64,000 nt of DNA from JADJSS01 sp964490845 (GTDB taxonomy: Bacteria > Bacteroidota > Bacteroidia > Chitinophagales > JADIYW01), in the NCBI GenBank assembly GCA_964490845.1, contig CAZBED010000001.1, positions 496,001 through 560,000 of the forward strand, read 5' to 3'. The position numbers were made by a program, and so were the translations under genes. Of this stretch, positions 16,790-24,818 are shown piece after piece. A model generated the notes under the pieces. It made no database searches. It was given only the letters and a program-made list of their open reading frames with translations, and was not told the DNA's origin. Each line of letters begins with the position of its first letter. Position 1 is the stretch's first letter.

Positions 16790-17326
16790 ATGAAAAAAGC
16801 AGCATTATCCTTATTATTGGTTACAACACTGTTAACAAATAACAGTTATGCCACAGGAGGGTTCTGTTCTATTCTGGAAAAAATCTGTGATCAGAAAAAT
16901 ATAGATTTAGATGCTTTCTCTTACTTTTTCCAGAAAGTAGGCGTCAATATTAACAAAGCCACAGACTTAGGAATGTATGCAAACATTTTCAAATGGTTGT
17001 ACACCCCATATCGATATGGCGGCAAAGGAGACAAAGGGATTGATTGCTCGAACTATGTGTACAAATTAATGAATGAAGCAACCTGCGCCGACTCATATGC
17101 CACATCCCGGCAATTAGCCGATCTGACTGAGTATGTAGACAGGGAAGAATTGAGAGAAGGTGATTTAGTGTTCTTCAATGTTCAGGGTGGCGGCATTTCA
17201 CATGTCGGCATTTACCTGCAAAACGGAAAGTTTACTCACTCTTCCTCTTCTCAGGGTGTTACCATCAGTGATTTAAGCGACCCTTATTGGGAAAAACGCT
17301 ATTGCAGAGCAGGAAGAATCAAATAA
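16790..17326 (+). CDS. NlpC/P60-family cell wall hydrolase
   Basis: A 178-residue exported cysteine peptidase of the C40 family, which cut peptide stems of peptidoglycan (often the D-Glu to diamino acid bond). A signal peptide ends near residue 21. The catalytic centre is recognisable: Cys86 in GIDCSNYV, His138 in GISHVGIYL and a third polar position at His150 in KFTHSS. YRYGGKGDKG before the cysteine is the usual Y-x-GG block. The N-terminal 60 residues are a short helical lead without a known binding module. Expected in the periplasm. A strong terminator follows at 17341-17362, so it ends a transcript. Confidence 0.88.
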   Translation: MKKAALSLLLVTTLLTNNSYATGGFCSILEKICDQKNIDLDAFSYFFQKVGVNINKATDLGMYANIFKWLYTPYRYGGKGDKGIDCSNYVYKLMNEATCADSYATSRQLADLTEYVDREELREGDLVFFNVQGGGISHVGIYLQNGKFTHSSSSQGVTISDLSDPYWEKRYCRAGRIK

Positions 17327-17340
17327 ACAACAACATAGTA

Positions 17341-17362
17341 AACGCCCACAGGGCGTTTTTTT
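17341..17362 (+). terminator. Intrinsic terminator after the NlpC/P60 gene
   Basis: Perfect 7-base stem AACGCCC/GGGCGTT with an ACA loop, followed by five further T. It begins 15 bases after the stop at 17326 and touches the stop of the convergent yjbQ-like gene. Confidence 0.9.
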
Positions 17363-17774
17363 ATTCTCCGTAAATTGTCACAATCAAATTCCTTCTGCCT
17401 CCATTATTTCTGAATTCACACAGATAAATTCCCTGCCAGGTACCTAAATTCAAACGATGATTTGTAATAGGAATGGAAACGGAACTTCCCATAAGCGATG
17501 ATTTTATGTGAGCCGGCATATCATCAGCTCCTTCTGACGTATGTAAATAATAGGGCTCGTTTTCTTTCACCGTCCGGTTCATCCATCTGTCTAAATCTTT
17601 TCTGACATCGATGTCCGCGTTTTCATTTATCGTCAGGGCAGCGGAAGTATGCTGTATAAAAACATGCAACACTCCGGTTTGCGGCAATACAGAAATTGCC
17701 TGCAATACCTCCTTTGTAATGATGTGATATCCTCTCTGATAAGCAGGTAACAAAACGGAAAACTGAGCAATCAT
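17361..17774 (-). CDS. YjbQ/UPF0047 family protein
   Basis: A 137-residue protein of the YjbQ family (UPF0047), full family length. The characteristic blocks are HTSAALTINENADIDV at about 42-57, EGADDMPAHIKSSLMG and LGTWQGIYLCEFR; the conserved histidines and acids form a metal site in known structures. Family members have been linked to secondary thiamine phosphate synthase activity, although the physiological role is uncertain. Cytoplasmic, no signal peptide. It is convergent with the NlpC gene and divergent from the aminotransferase across 98 bases. Confidence 0.9.
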   Translation of the reverse strand: MIAQFSVLLPAYQRGYHIITKEVLQAISVLPQTGVLHVFIQHTSAALTINENADIDVRKDLDRWMNRTVKENEPYYLHTSEGADDMPAHIKSSLMGSSVSIPITNHRLNLGTWQGIYLCEFRNNGGRRNLIVTIYGE

Positions 17775-17844
17775 ATATCGAATTTAAATCAACTCTTTAT
17801 TTAAACATAACATATTGCACATTAATTTCTGACTGTCATTTGGC

Positions 17845-17852
17845 TATTTTTG
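17845..17852 (+). promoter_or_regulatory. -7-like element before the aminotransferase gene
   Basis: TATTTTTG matches TAnnTTTG and lies 20 bases before the start at 17873, the spacing seen for the other promoters here. No TTTG stands 19-21 bases upstream. Confidence 0.4.
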
Positions 17853-17872
17853 TTTTCTAGAAATCTGACAAT

Positions 17873-19069
17873 ATGTTACCAACTTCCGACACACTCAACA
17901 GAGTATCTGAATCAGCGACCATCAAAATGGCGCAACTCAGCAGGGAATTATCCGCAAAAGGCGTAAATGTGATCAGCCTGTCGCTGGGCGAGCCTGATTT
18001 TAACACTCCGCAGCACATCAAAGAAGCCGCCAAGAAGGCTATTGACAGCGGCAAGTATGACTCCTATTCACCTATATCCGGTTACCTTGACCTAAGGCAG
18101 GCTATATGTGAAAAACTGAAACGCGATAACAATCTGGAATATAAACCCGAAAATATTGTCGTATCAACGGGTGCCAAACAATCGCTGGCGAATATTTTCA
18201 TCTCTTTTCTGAATGAAGGCGATGAAGTGATTATTCCCGCTCCATTTTGGGTATCGTACCCGGAGCAGGTGAAATTGTGCAATGCAGTTCCTGTTTACGT
18301 TCCGACAACGGTAGATGCGGATTTCAAAATGACGGCAGCACAACTGGAAGCAGCGATTACCCCTAAAACAAAATTTCTGGTATACTCTTCACCGAGCAAT
18401 CCAACCGGTTCTGTTTACACGAAAGAAGAACTCGAAAGTTTTGTAGAAGTGCTGGTAAAACATCCGCATGTATATGTCATTTCCGACGAAATTTACGAAC
18501 ATATCAATTATACCGGCAAACATGTTTCCATTGCAGAGTTCCCGGACATGAAAGACCGTACAATCGTGGTGAACGGCCAGGCGAAAGGTTATGCGATGAC
18601 AGGTTGGAGAATTGGCTATCTGGCAGCACCGGCTTATATTGCCAAAGCTTGTGATAAACTACAAGGTCAGATTACCTCCGGCACGAATTCAGTAGCTCAG
18701 CATGCAACAATTACCGCATTACTGGGCGACCAGCAGCCGACTTACGATATGCGTGAAGCATTCAGAAAAAGAAGAGACCTGGTACTGGATATGCTAAAAG
18801 ATATTCCTAATGTGAAATGCAATGTGCCTACCGGTGCATTTTATGTGTTCCCGGATTTGAGCGCTTATTTCGGTAAAGATTTTAATGGCGAAGCTATTAA
18901 AGACGCAGATGATCTGGCATTATACCTATTGCACGAGGGACATGTGGCGGCTGTGAGTGGCAGCGGATTTGGTGCACCGGAATGTATACGTTTTTCGTAT
19001 GCTGCTTCAGAGGAAAATCTGAAAGAGGCCTTTATTCGTGTAAAGAATGCATTAGCAAAATTGGCGTGA
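17873..19069 (+). CDS. Aspartate/prephenate-type aminotransferase (class I, PLP)
   Basis: A 398-residue pyridoxal-phosphate aminotransferase of fold type I, subgroup I-gamma like the bacterial AspC of Thermus. Key residues are visible: SLGEPDF near 37-43, SPSNPTG with Asn176, SDEIYEH with Asp205 that contacts the pyridine ring, and NGQAKGYAMTGWRIGY with Lys238 forming the Schiff base and Arg for phosphate. SGFGAPECIRFSYA near the end carries the substrate carboxylate arginine. It would transfer amino groups between aspartate or an aromatic precursor and 2-oxoglutarate in the cytoplasm. It appears to be a single-gene transcript with a -7-like element just upstream. Confidence 0.92.
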   Translation: MLPTSDTLNRVSESATIKMAQLSRELSAKGVNVISLSLGEPDFNTPQHIKEAAKKAIDSGKYDSYSPISGYLDLRQAICEKLKRDNNLEYKPENIVVSTGAKQSLANIFISFLNEGDEVIIPAPFWVSYPEQVKLCNAVPVYVPTTVDADFKMTAAQLEAAITPKTKFLVYSSPSNPTGSVYTKEELESFVEVLVKHPHVYVISDEIYEHINYTGKHVSIAEFPDMKDRTIVVNGQAKGYAMTGWRIGYLAAPAYIAKACDKLQGQITSGTNSVAQHATITALLGDQQPTYDMREAFRKRRDLVLDMLKDIPNVKCNVPTGAFYVFPDLSAYFGKDFNGEAIKDADDLALYLLHEGHVAAVSGSGFGAPECIRFSYAASEENLKEAFIRVKNALAKLA

Positions 19070-19112
19070 TTAAAGGGCTATCGTAAGTGGAAACAGATAC
19101 TAAATGATATGT

Positions 19113-19712
19113 CTATTTATCATTTAGCGGATTCGAGATGGATTGAATATATTTCATAATTCTCTGGTCATTATAAATCTTGAGAGGTTTATAAACCTTA
19201 AAAAAAACTTCGCCATTCCTTATTTTATCAAAGTATTGGTCTAAAAACATCCCCAGGTCAGTTATATGTTGGTTCAACTGCTTTTCTTTCTCAATAAATT
19301 CAGATTTTAAATCCTTTTCATCGATTTTTTCAATCAATTGTTGAATAAAATGCTGCTTGATGAAAAGAATAGCAAGTCTGTCAATTAACATTCCGGGGCT
19401 TTCTGAATAGAATCCGGAAATCGATTCTTGCTGGATATTACAAAGATGTTTATCTAGAAATGAATCGAGTGAATTTATTATCTCATTTCTTTTTTGATTG
19501 ACAATATCAATCTCCATTTTTGTTTTGGCAACAAATTCTAAACCTAAATGATGCATCCGAACTTTATCTTCCAATTCCCAAAGATTTTTATTCGTTCGAA
19601 TGCAAACATTCAGTAACGAGTTCAATTCATTCTCTGAATTATTCAATTCAGATGAAGTATTATTCAAATAATGACTAAAGACAATTGAAACAGTATGATA
19701 AGTTATTTTCAT
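19113..19712 (-). CDS. DUF4254 protein
   Basis: A 199-residue helical protein of the DUF4254 family, found mostly in Bacteroidetes, often near lipopolysaccharide glycosyltransferases. Family marks are NKNLWELEDKVR at about 38-49, KMEIDIVNQKRNEII and SESPGMLIDRLAILFIK. Cytoplasmic and without catalytic motifs I recognise. The gene is markedly AT-rich compared with its neighbours. No glycosyltransferase is next to it here. The 128-base gap downstream to 19840 holds nothing recognisable. Function unknown. Confidence 0.8.
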   Translation of the reverse strand: MKITYHTVSIVFSHYLNNTSSELNNSENELNSLLNVCIRTNKNLWELEDKVRMHHLGLEFVAKTKMEIDIVNQKRNEIINSLDSFLDKHLCNIQQESISGFYSESPGMLIDRLAILFIKQHFIQQLIEKIDEKDLKSEFIEKEKQLNQHITDLGMFLDQYFDKIRNGEVFFKVYKPLKIYNDQRIMKYIQSISNPLNDK

Positions 19713-19840
19713 TTATTAGATGGTTACTCAACTAAAAAAAATAATTTTATTATTGAATGTAGAGTAGTAAAGATACAATTTACAGTTTCATATAGCTAAC
19801 AATAATGATACTGCAACAAAGCCAGATGTATGGTCTAATG

Positions 19841-21103
19841 TTATTTACTCCGAATTGCCTCCACCGGATCCATGGTAGCAGCAAGATAAGCAGGAATGAT
19901 ACCGGATAAAATGCCCAGCAGAAATGATATTCCGAAGGCGACCGCAACATTGACTACACTGAGCGAAAATTCCATACCCGATGCCTGTGTCAGAAAATGG
20001 CACATCACATATACCAGCAACAAACCAACGATAGCACCCATCATACATAGAAAGATGGCTTCCAGTAAAAATTCGAGAAGAATTTCACTGCGGGTGGCAC
20101 CCAGTGCCTTCTTTATACCAATGATGGCTTTGCGTTCCGATACGCTGACAAACATGATATTGGCAATCCCAAATCCGCCGACAATGAGCGAGAATGCGCC
20201 TATCACCCATTTCACCAACCCCAACGAATCAAAAAGGCTGTCAAAACCTTTGGCAATTACACTCAACTGGTTCACTGAGAAATTATCTTCCTGTGCCGGC
20301 CTTAGTTTTCTGGAAGCCCGCATAATACCAATCAATTCCTGTTTCAGCTCCTCCAGCTGAACACCCGGCCTGGTACGAATTTCAATAGTTTTGTCAATCT
20401 GATTGACATCGTATGAAAAATTGCGCTCATAAAAATCCAGCGGTACAATCACTGCTTTGTCATAATTAAACCCCAGCAAATCCTGTCCTTTCCGGGCAAT
20501 TACACCAATCACCGTTAATCGCCTGCCATCCATCTTCAGCTCCATACCAACAGGGTTGCTGATATCTTTAAACAACTTATCGGCAATATCTCCGCCTATT
20601 ACACAAACATTAATACCGTTACTGATTTCCATATTGGATAAAAACCTTCCCTGTGCAATGTCCAGTTGAAATACTCTTCCGTAATTATCTGTTACCGCTG
20701 AGACCTGCGCTTTGTGCGTTTTCTTGTCCTTATAAGCCACTTCCGGAGGCTGCCTTGGATTAATTTCAAAGGTTACATATTCCGCCAGTTTGGATTTTGC
20801 CTGTACATACTTATAATTTTCGTATTTAATATTGGGGCGCTGAAAATATTTCCACCACGGATAATCACTCGGCCCATCAAAAGTCCATGCCCATTTATTG
20901 ACAAATAAAATATTATCTCCGAGACTGTTGATGGATTGATTGATATTGTTTTTCAGCGCATCCACCGCCGTAAGAATGGCAATAATGCTGAAAATACCCA
21001 CTGTAATTCCGAACAAAGAAAGAAAAGTGCGCAGTTTATTCAGCCATAGTTGTTGTATGGTTAATTTAAACGTTTCACTCAATACCCTGAAAAACTGCAG
21101 CAT
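19841..21103 (-). CDS. MacB/FtsX-type ABC transporter permease
   Basis: A 420-residue inner-membrane permease of the MacB/FtsX (type VII) ABC family. One membrane segment near residues 25-45 (FLSLFGITVGIFSIIAILTA) is followed by a periplasmic MacB_PCD domain of about 230 residues and three C-terminal membrane segments. ERKAIIGIKKALGATRSEIL is the coupling block common to these permeases. They move lipoproteins, peptides or drugs by a piston-like mechanism together with a LolD-like ATPase, which is not in this window; the gene is the only transporter part here. Divergent from queA, 100 bases apart. Confidence 0.88.
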   Translation of the reverse strand: MLQFFRVLSETFKLTIQQLWLNKLRTFLSLFGITVGIFSIIAILTAVDALKNNINQSINSLGDNILFVNKWAWTFDGPSDYPWWKYFQRPNIKYENYKYVQAKSKLAEYVTFEINPRQPPEVAYKDKKTHKAQVSAVTDNYGRVFQLDIAQGRFLSNMEISNGINVCVIGGDIADKLFKDISNPVGMELKMDGRRLTVIGVIARKGQDLLGFNYDKAVIVPLDFYERNFSYDVNQIDKTIEIRTRPGVQLEELKQELIGIMRASRKLRPAQEDNFSVNQLSVIAKGFDSLFDSLGLVKWVIGAFSLIVGGFGIANIMFVSVSERKAIIGIKKALGATRSEILLEFLLEAIFLCMMGAIVGLLLVYVMCHFLTQASGMEFSLSVVNVAVAFGISFLLGILSGIIPAYLAATMDPVEAIRSK

Positions 21104-21136
21104 GAAGCAAATTTAATCAAATAAAAACATCTGTCG

Positions 21137-21168
21137 TTTGTAAAATGCGTTTCTTACAGTTACCTTTG
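21137..21168 (+). promoter_or_regulatory. queA promoter
   Basis: TTTG at 21137-21140, then 20 bases, then TACCTTTG at 21161-21168: a complete match to the Bacteroidetes sigma-A consensus. The start codon is 35 bases downstream of the -7 element. Confidence 0.82.
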
Positions 21169-21203
21169 CATCACTTTTTATTATTCCGTAAAATAATAAC
21201 TTC

Positions 21204-22253
21204 ATGAAACTTTCACAATTCGACTTCGAACTTCCCAAAGAAAAAATAGCGCTTTATCCTTCCAAGCAGCGGGATGAGTGTAAACTAATGGTGGTACACC
21301 GCAAAACCGGCAAGATAGAACACAAGACATTTAAGAATGTGCTTGATTATTTTGACGACGGTGACGTTATGGTTATCAACAACACCAAAGTTTTTCCTGC
21401 CCGTATGTACGGTACCAAAGAAAAAACCGGTGCAAAGATCGAAGTGTTTTTACTGAGAGAACTCAATCACGATTTGCGCTTATGGGATGTGTTGGTCGAC
21501 CCGGCACGTAAAATCAGAGTGGGCAATAAACTCTATTTCGGTGATGATGATTTAGTGGCGGAAGTAGTAGACAACACTACTTCCAGAGGCAGAACCATTC
21601 GTTTCCTGTTTGATGGCAGTGAAGCCGAATTCAGAGCGGTGTTGGATAAACTGGGCAACACCCCACTTCCGAAATACATCAAAAGAGAACCGGAAGAAAT
21701 AGACAAAGAACGCTACCAGACCGTTTTTGCCAGCAATGAAGGCGCCGTAGCCGCACCAACTGCAGGATTGCATTTCAGCAAAGAGCTGATGAAGCGTCTG
21801 GAAATAAAAGGAATGGATTTCGCGGAACTGACATTACACATCGGCCTCGGCACGTTCCGTTCCATCGATGTGGAAGATTTATCCAAACATAAAATGGATG
21901 CGGAGTATTTCAAAATTGATGAAAAATGCACAAAAATAGTGAACCGTGCCATACAAAGGGGAAAAAATGTGTGCGCTGTCGGCACCACCGCCATGCGCTC
22001 TATTGAAACGGCTGTTTCTGCTGAGAAATTGCTGAAACCTATGGAAGGATGGACGAATCTGTTTATCCACCCGCCGTATGATTTCTCTATCGCCAACAGT
22101 ATGATTACGAATTTCCATGTTCCTAAATCCAGCCTGATCATCATGGTGGCTGCATTTGCCGGCTATGACCTGACGATGGAAGCCTATCAGGTTGCCATGC
22201 AGAAGAAATACAATTTCTTCTCCTATGGGGATGCTATGCTGATTATTGATTAA
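21204..22253 (+). CDS. queA: S-adenosylmethionine:tRNA ribosyltransferase-isomerase
   Basis: A 349-residue QueA, which transfers the ribosyl part of S-adenosylmethionine to preQ1 in the wobble position of tRNA and rearranges it to epoxyqueuosine. Full family length. Recognised by FDFELPKEKIALYP at the start, DVMVINNTKVFPARM, YQTVFA with EGAVAAPTAGLHF, LTLHIGLGTFRSI and SLIIMVAAFAGYD near the end. Cytoplasmic. It has its own consensus promoter (21137-21168) and a strong terminator (22274-22305), so it is a single-gene unit. Confidence 0.95.
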   Translation: MKLSQFDFELPKEKIALYPSKQRDECKLMVVHRKTGKIEHKTFKNVLDYFDDGDVMVINNTKVFPARMYGTKEKTGAKIEVFLLRELNHDLRLWDVLVDPARKIRVGNKLYFGDDDLVAEVVDNTTSRGRTIRFLFDGSEAEFRAVLDKLGNTPLPKYIKREPEEIDKERYQTVFASNEGAVAAPTAGLHFSKELMKRLEIKGMDFAELTLHIGLGTFRSIDVEDLSKHKMDAEYFKIDEKCTKIVNRAIQRGKNVCAVGTTAMRSIETAVSAEKLLKPMEGWTNLFIHPPYDFSIANSMITNFHVPKSSLIIMVAAFAGYDLTMEAYQVAMQKKYNFFSYGDAMLIID

Positions 22254-22273
22254 GAGCATAATTAATATACTTT

Positions 22274-22305
22274 AAAAAAAACCTCAGCATGCTGAGGTTT
22301 TTTTT
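22274..22305. terminator. Palindromic terminator after queA
   Basis: Eight A, CCTCAGCATGCTGAGG, eight T: a 32-base perfect palindrome with U-runs on both strands, 20 bases after the queA stop. Strong for the plus strand. Confidence 0.92.
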
Positions 22306-22342
22306 ATTATTTTCCAATTAATTTACCGTTCAGTTTCGGGAT

Positions 22343-23260
22343 ATGAAAATCAAAAAATTTAATTGCATACAATGCGGAGCACCAAAAATTAATCCGTATA
22401 AGTCGCCATATATTGTTTGTGACTTTTGCGGGTCATTAACGGATATTGATTATGAACTCGGACTGGATGCCTGGAATAAAAATCCCAAACGAACCAATAC
22501 CTATTCCACTGAAAAAATAAAATACGAATCCCGTTTGGCTGAATTACTTGGAAAGGGTGATAAGGAAAGCTATCAAGCCGTTCAGTATGAATATTGGGAC
22601 ATGTATTATAAGATATATCCTGAGTACCTTCCGCCAAGCATTCATACTGATTATACATACAAGCTATATCTATCAATTTGTGCCAAATCTTCAACAGAAT
22701 ATGCATTTGATAAAGACTGGTCTAAAAAAGCGGGAGAACAGTCATTATTGCAGCAAAGCATAACCTATTCAACTGAAAACGGTAAAACATATGCCGACAG
22801 TGAGCCATTTTTTAAATTATCGGACTTCTTTTTGAACTACTGCAAAGAATCCATGATAGACTTTTATGCCAATCCTGATTATGCCATTATGCAGGACGTA
22901 TTGCCACAGGAAGTACATTTAAAATTAAAAATGTCCTTGTTTGTGCAGGCATGGATTCCATATTTAAGAGTAAATGATGCAGAAAAATTGCTGCAGATGG
23001 CAGCATTTACGCATGAATACATCGATGCCATAACGATAACTGGAAATGAACAAATCTGTCAGTTTTGTCAAAATAATATTTTCATACCGGATGGTGCTTA
23101 TAAGACACTCTGTGAACATTGTTTAAAAATAAATGTAGTACGAACCATTTTTCACTGCTTATCTTGCGGCGCGGAAAATACTGTTCCGGAAAACCCCGCC
23201 AAACCGGTTAATTGTATCCACTGTGGTACAGAAAACAGATTAATAATAGGCTGGATTTAA
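22343..23260 (+). CDS. Zinc-ribbon protein of unknown function
   Basis: A 305-residue cytoplasmic protein that I do not recognise. The N-terminus has CIQCGAP and CDFCGSL (Cys8, 11, 26, 29), a TFIIB-like zinc ribbon; the C-terminus has two more CxxC pairs sets, CQFCQNN with CEHC and CLSCGAE with CIHCG. The 190 residues between are helical, rich in Tyr and Trp, without membrane segments. Three zinc ribbons flanking a helical core suggest a nucleic-acid- or protein-binding scaffold rather than an enzyme, but that is inference. It lies alone between queA and the convergent purD. Confidence 0.6.
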   Translation: MKIKKFNCIQCGAPKINPYKSPYIVCDFCGSLTDIDYELGLDAWNKNPKRTNTYSTEKIKYESRLAELLGKGDKESYQAVQYEYWDMYYKIYPEYLPPSIHTDYTYKLYLSICAKSSTEYAFDKDWSKKAGEQSLLQQSITYSTENGKTYADSEPFFKLSDFFLNYCKESMIDFYANPDYAIMQDVLPQEVHLKLKMSLFVQAWIPYLRVNDAEKLLQMAAFTHEYIDAITITGNEQICQFCQNNIFIPDGAYKTLCEHCLKINVVRTIFHCLSCGAENTVPENPAKPVNCIHCGTENRLIIGWI

Positions 23261-23299
23261 GTATACTCCCATCATTATTTACCTTTAAATGAGAAAGAA

Positions 23300-24574
23300 T
23301 TATAAATCAAACCCGATATCTCTCCGATAGTATTTCCCATCAAACTGTATCTTCTCCGCATTTTTACTGGAAATCTTCAGTGCCTCTCTCCAGTCGGGGT
23401 GCAGCGAACTGACGGCCAGCACACGCCCTCCGTTGGTTACGATGTTACCATTAGCATCCGACTTTGTACCACAATGGAAAACATACGAATCACGTACCTC
23501 ACTTATGCCACTAATAATTTTTCCCTTCTCAAAATCCTGAGGATAGCCTCCACTCGCCAGTATGATGGTAACCGCCGCCCTGTTGTCAATAACAATATCC
23601 ACTTCTGATAAACGGCCTTCCGACAACGACTGAAATACGTTAATAATATCATTTTTCCATCGCGGGAACACCGCTTCCGTTTCCGGGTCACCCATACGGC
23701 AATTGTATTCTACCACTTTTATCCCGCCGGATTTCAGCACCATCAGTCCCACATACACAAAACCGTGGTAAATGATGCCATCCTGTTGCAACCCCGCAAT
23801 GGTCGGTTGGATAATCGTGCCCTCGACCGTTCGCATCATGGCTGCAGTAACGAACGGGGGCGGCGAAACCGCCCCCATACCTCCTGTATTCAATCCGGTA
23901 TCCCCTTCGCCTATACGTTTGTAATCTTTTGCCGTTGGTAAAATTTTGTATGATTTGCCGTCTGTCAGTACGAAAACAGAATACTCGATGCCATCCATAA
24001 ATTCTTCAATGACCACCCTAGAACCGGCATCGCCGAATTTGCCGGCCAACATTTCCAAAAACTCCGCTTTTGCCTCTTCCACACTCGCGCAAATCAGCAC
24101 ACCTTTACCGGCAGCCAGACCATCAGCTTTCAATACGACAGGAGTTGGTTGCTGTTCAATATACCGCAAACCATCTTCGATATTCGTCTGTGTAAATTCG
24201 CGGTAGGCTGCCGTTGGGATATGGTGGCGCATCATGAATGCTTTGGAAAAGGCCTTACTGCCTTCCAGCTGTGCACCGGTTTTAGAAGGTCCGATGACAG
24301 GTACAGACTTCAATGCTTCGTCATTCGCAAAAAAATCAAAAATCCCTTTCACCAAAGGCGCTTCCGGTCCAACAATGACCATACGAATATTCTGTTCCAG
24401 AACGAATGCACGAATGGCGTCAAAATCGGTGGCATCCATGGCAATGTTTGTACCCAGCTTTACTGTACCTGGGCTGCCCGGAGCAATAAACAACTGCGTG
24501 CACAAGCGGCTTTCGGCTATTTTCAGTGCAAATGCATGTTCACGGCCACCGGAACCAAGTAATAAAATACGCAT
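23300..24574 (-). CDS. purD: Phosphoribosylamine-glycine ligase
   Basis: A 424-residue ATP-grasp enzyme for the second step of purine synthesis, joining glycine to phosphoribosylamine. Family length and order are normal: MRILLLGSGGREHA at the N-terminal ribosyl-binding loop, VGPEAPLVKG, PVVLKADGLAAGKGV in the ATP-grasp lid, IEEFMDGIEYSV, the signature NTGGMGAVSPPPF and EYNCRMGDPE near 290 for metal binding. Cytoplasmic. No other pur genes are in the window. It is divergent from secA with 244 bases between; that gap holds an A/T-rich stretch, a -7-like element for secA and no gene. Confidence 0.95.
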   Translation of the reverse strand: MRILLLGSGGREHAFALKIAESRLCTQLFIAPGSPGTVKLGTNIAMDATDFDAIRAFVLEQNIRMVIVGPEAPLVKGIFDFFANDEALKSVPVIGPSKTGAQLEGSKAFSKAFMMRHHIPTAAYREFTQTNIEDGLRYIEQQPTPVVLKADGLAAGKGVLICASVEEAKAEFLEMLAGKFGDAGSRVVIEEFMDGIEYSVFVLTDGKSYKILPTAKDYKRIGEGDTGLNTGGMGAVSPPPFVTAAMMRTVEGTIIQPTIAGLQQDGIIYHGFVYVGLMVLKSGGIKVVEYNCRMGDPETEAVFPRWKNDIINVFQSLSEGRLSEVDIVIDNRAAVTIILASGGYPQDFEKGKIISGISEVRDSYVFHCGTKSDANGNIVTNGGRVLAVSSLHPDWREALKISSKNAEKIQFDGKYYRRDIGFDL

Positions 24575-24787
24575 GGGAAATTTTTGTGCAAAATAATCAT
24601 TTTAATTCATTTCATTAAGCAACACCGCAGCTGATTTACTGAATCACCATTTGTCTCTTTATTGCTGAAAGATATATTTTGATAATCGGATATATCAATA
24701 TTTTTTGAGCCATTTTGTCTGCTGCGGAATTTTTGCACAATATTTGTTTATTCACGTTTATTATCACTCCAAATGAGTGCAAAATGT

Positions 24788-24795
24788 TAACTTTG
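24788..24795 (+). promoter_or_regulatory. -7-like element before secA
   Basis: TAACTTTG matches the -7 consensus and ends 23 bases before the secA ATG at 24819. No TTTG lies 19-21 bases upstream. A GTG at 24777 would open the frame earlier, but it would place this element inside the gene, which favours the ATG at 24819. Confidence 0.45.
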
Positions 24796-24818
24796 CAACC
24801 TATTTATACGCTAATATC

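Noticed and set aside
24671..24696. GATATAT/ATATATC inverted repeat before secA
   Set aside because: Only A/T-rich 7-base arms with a 12-base spacer in AT-rich DNA; expected by chance.
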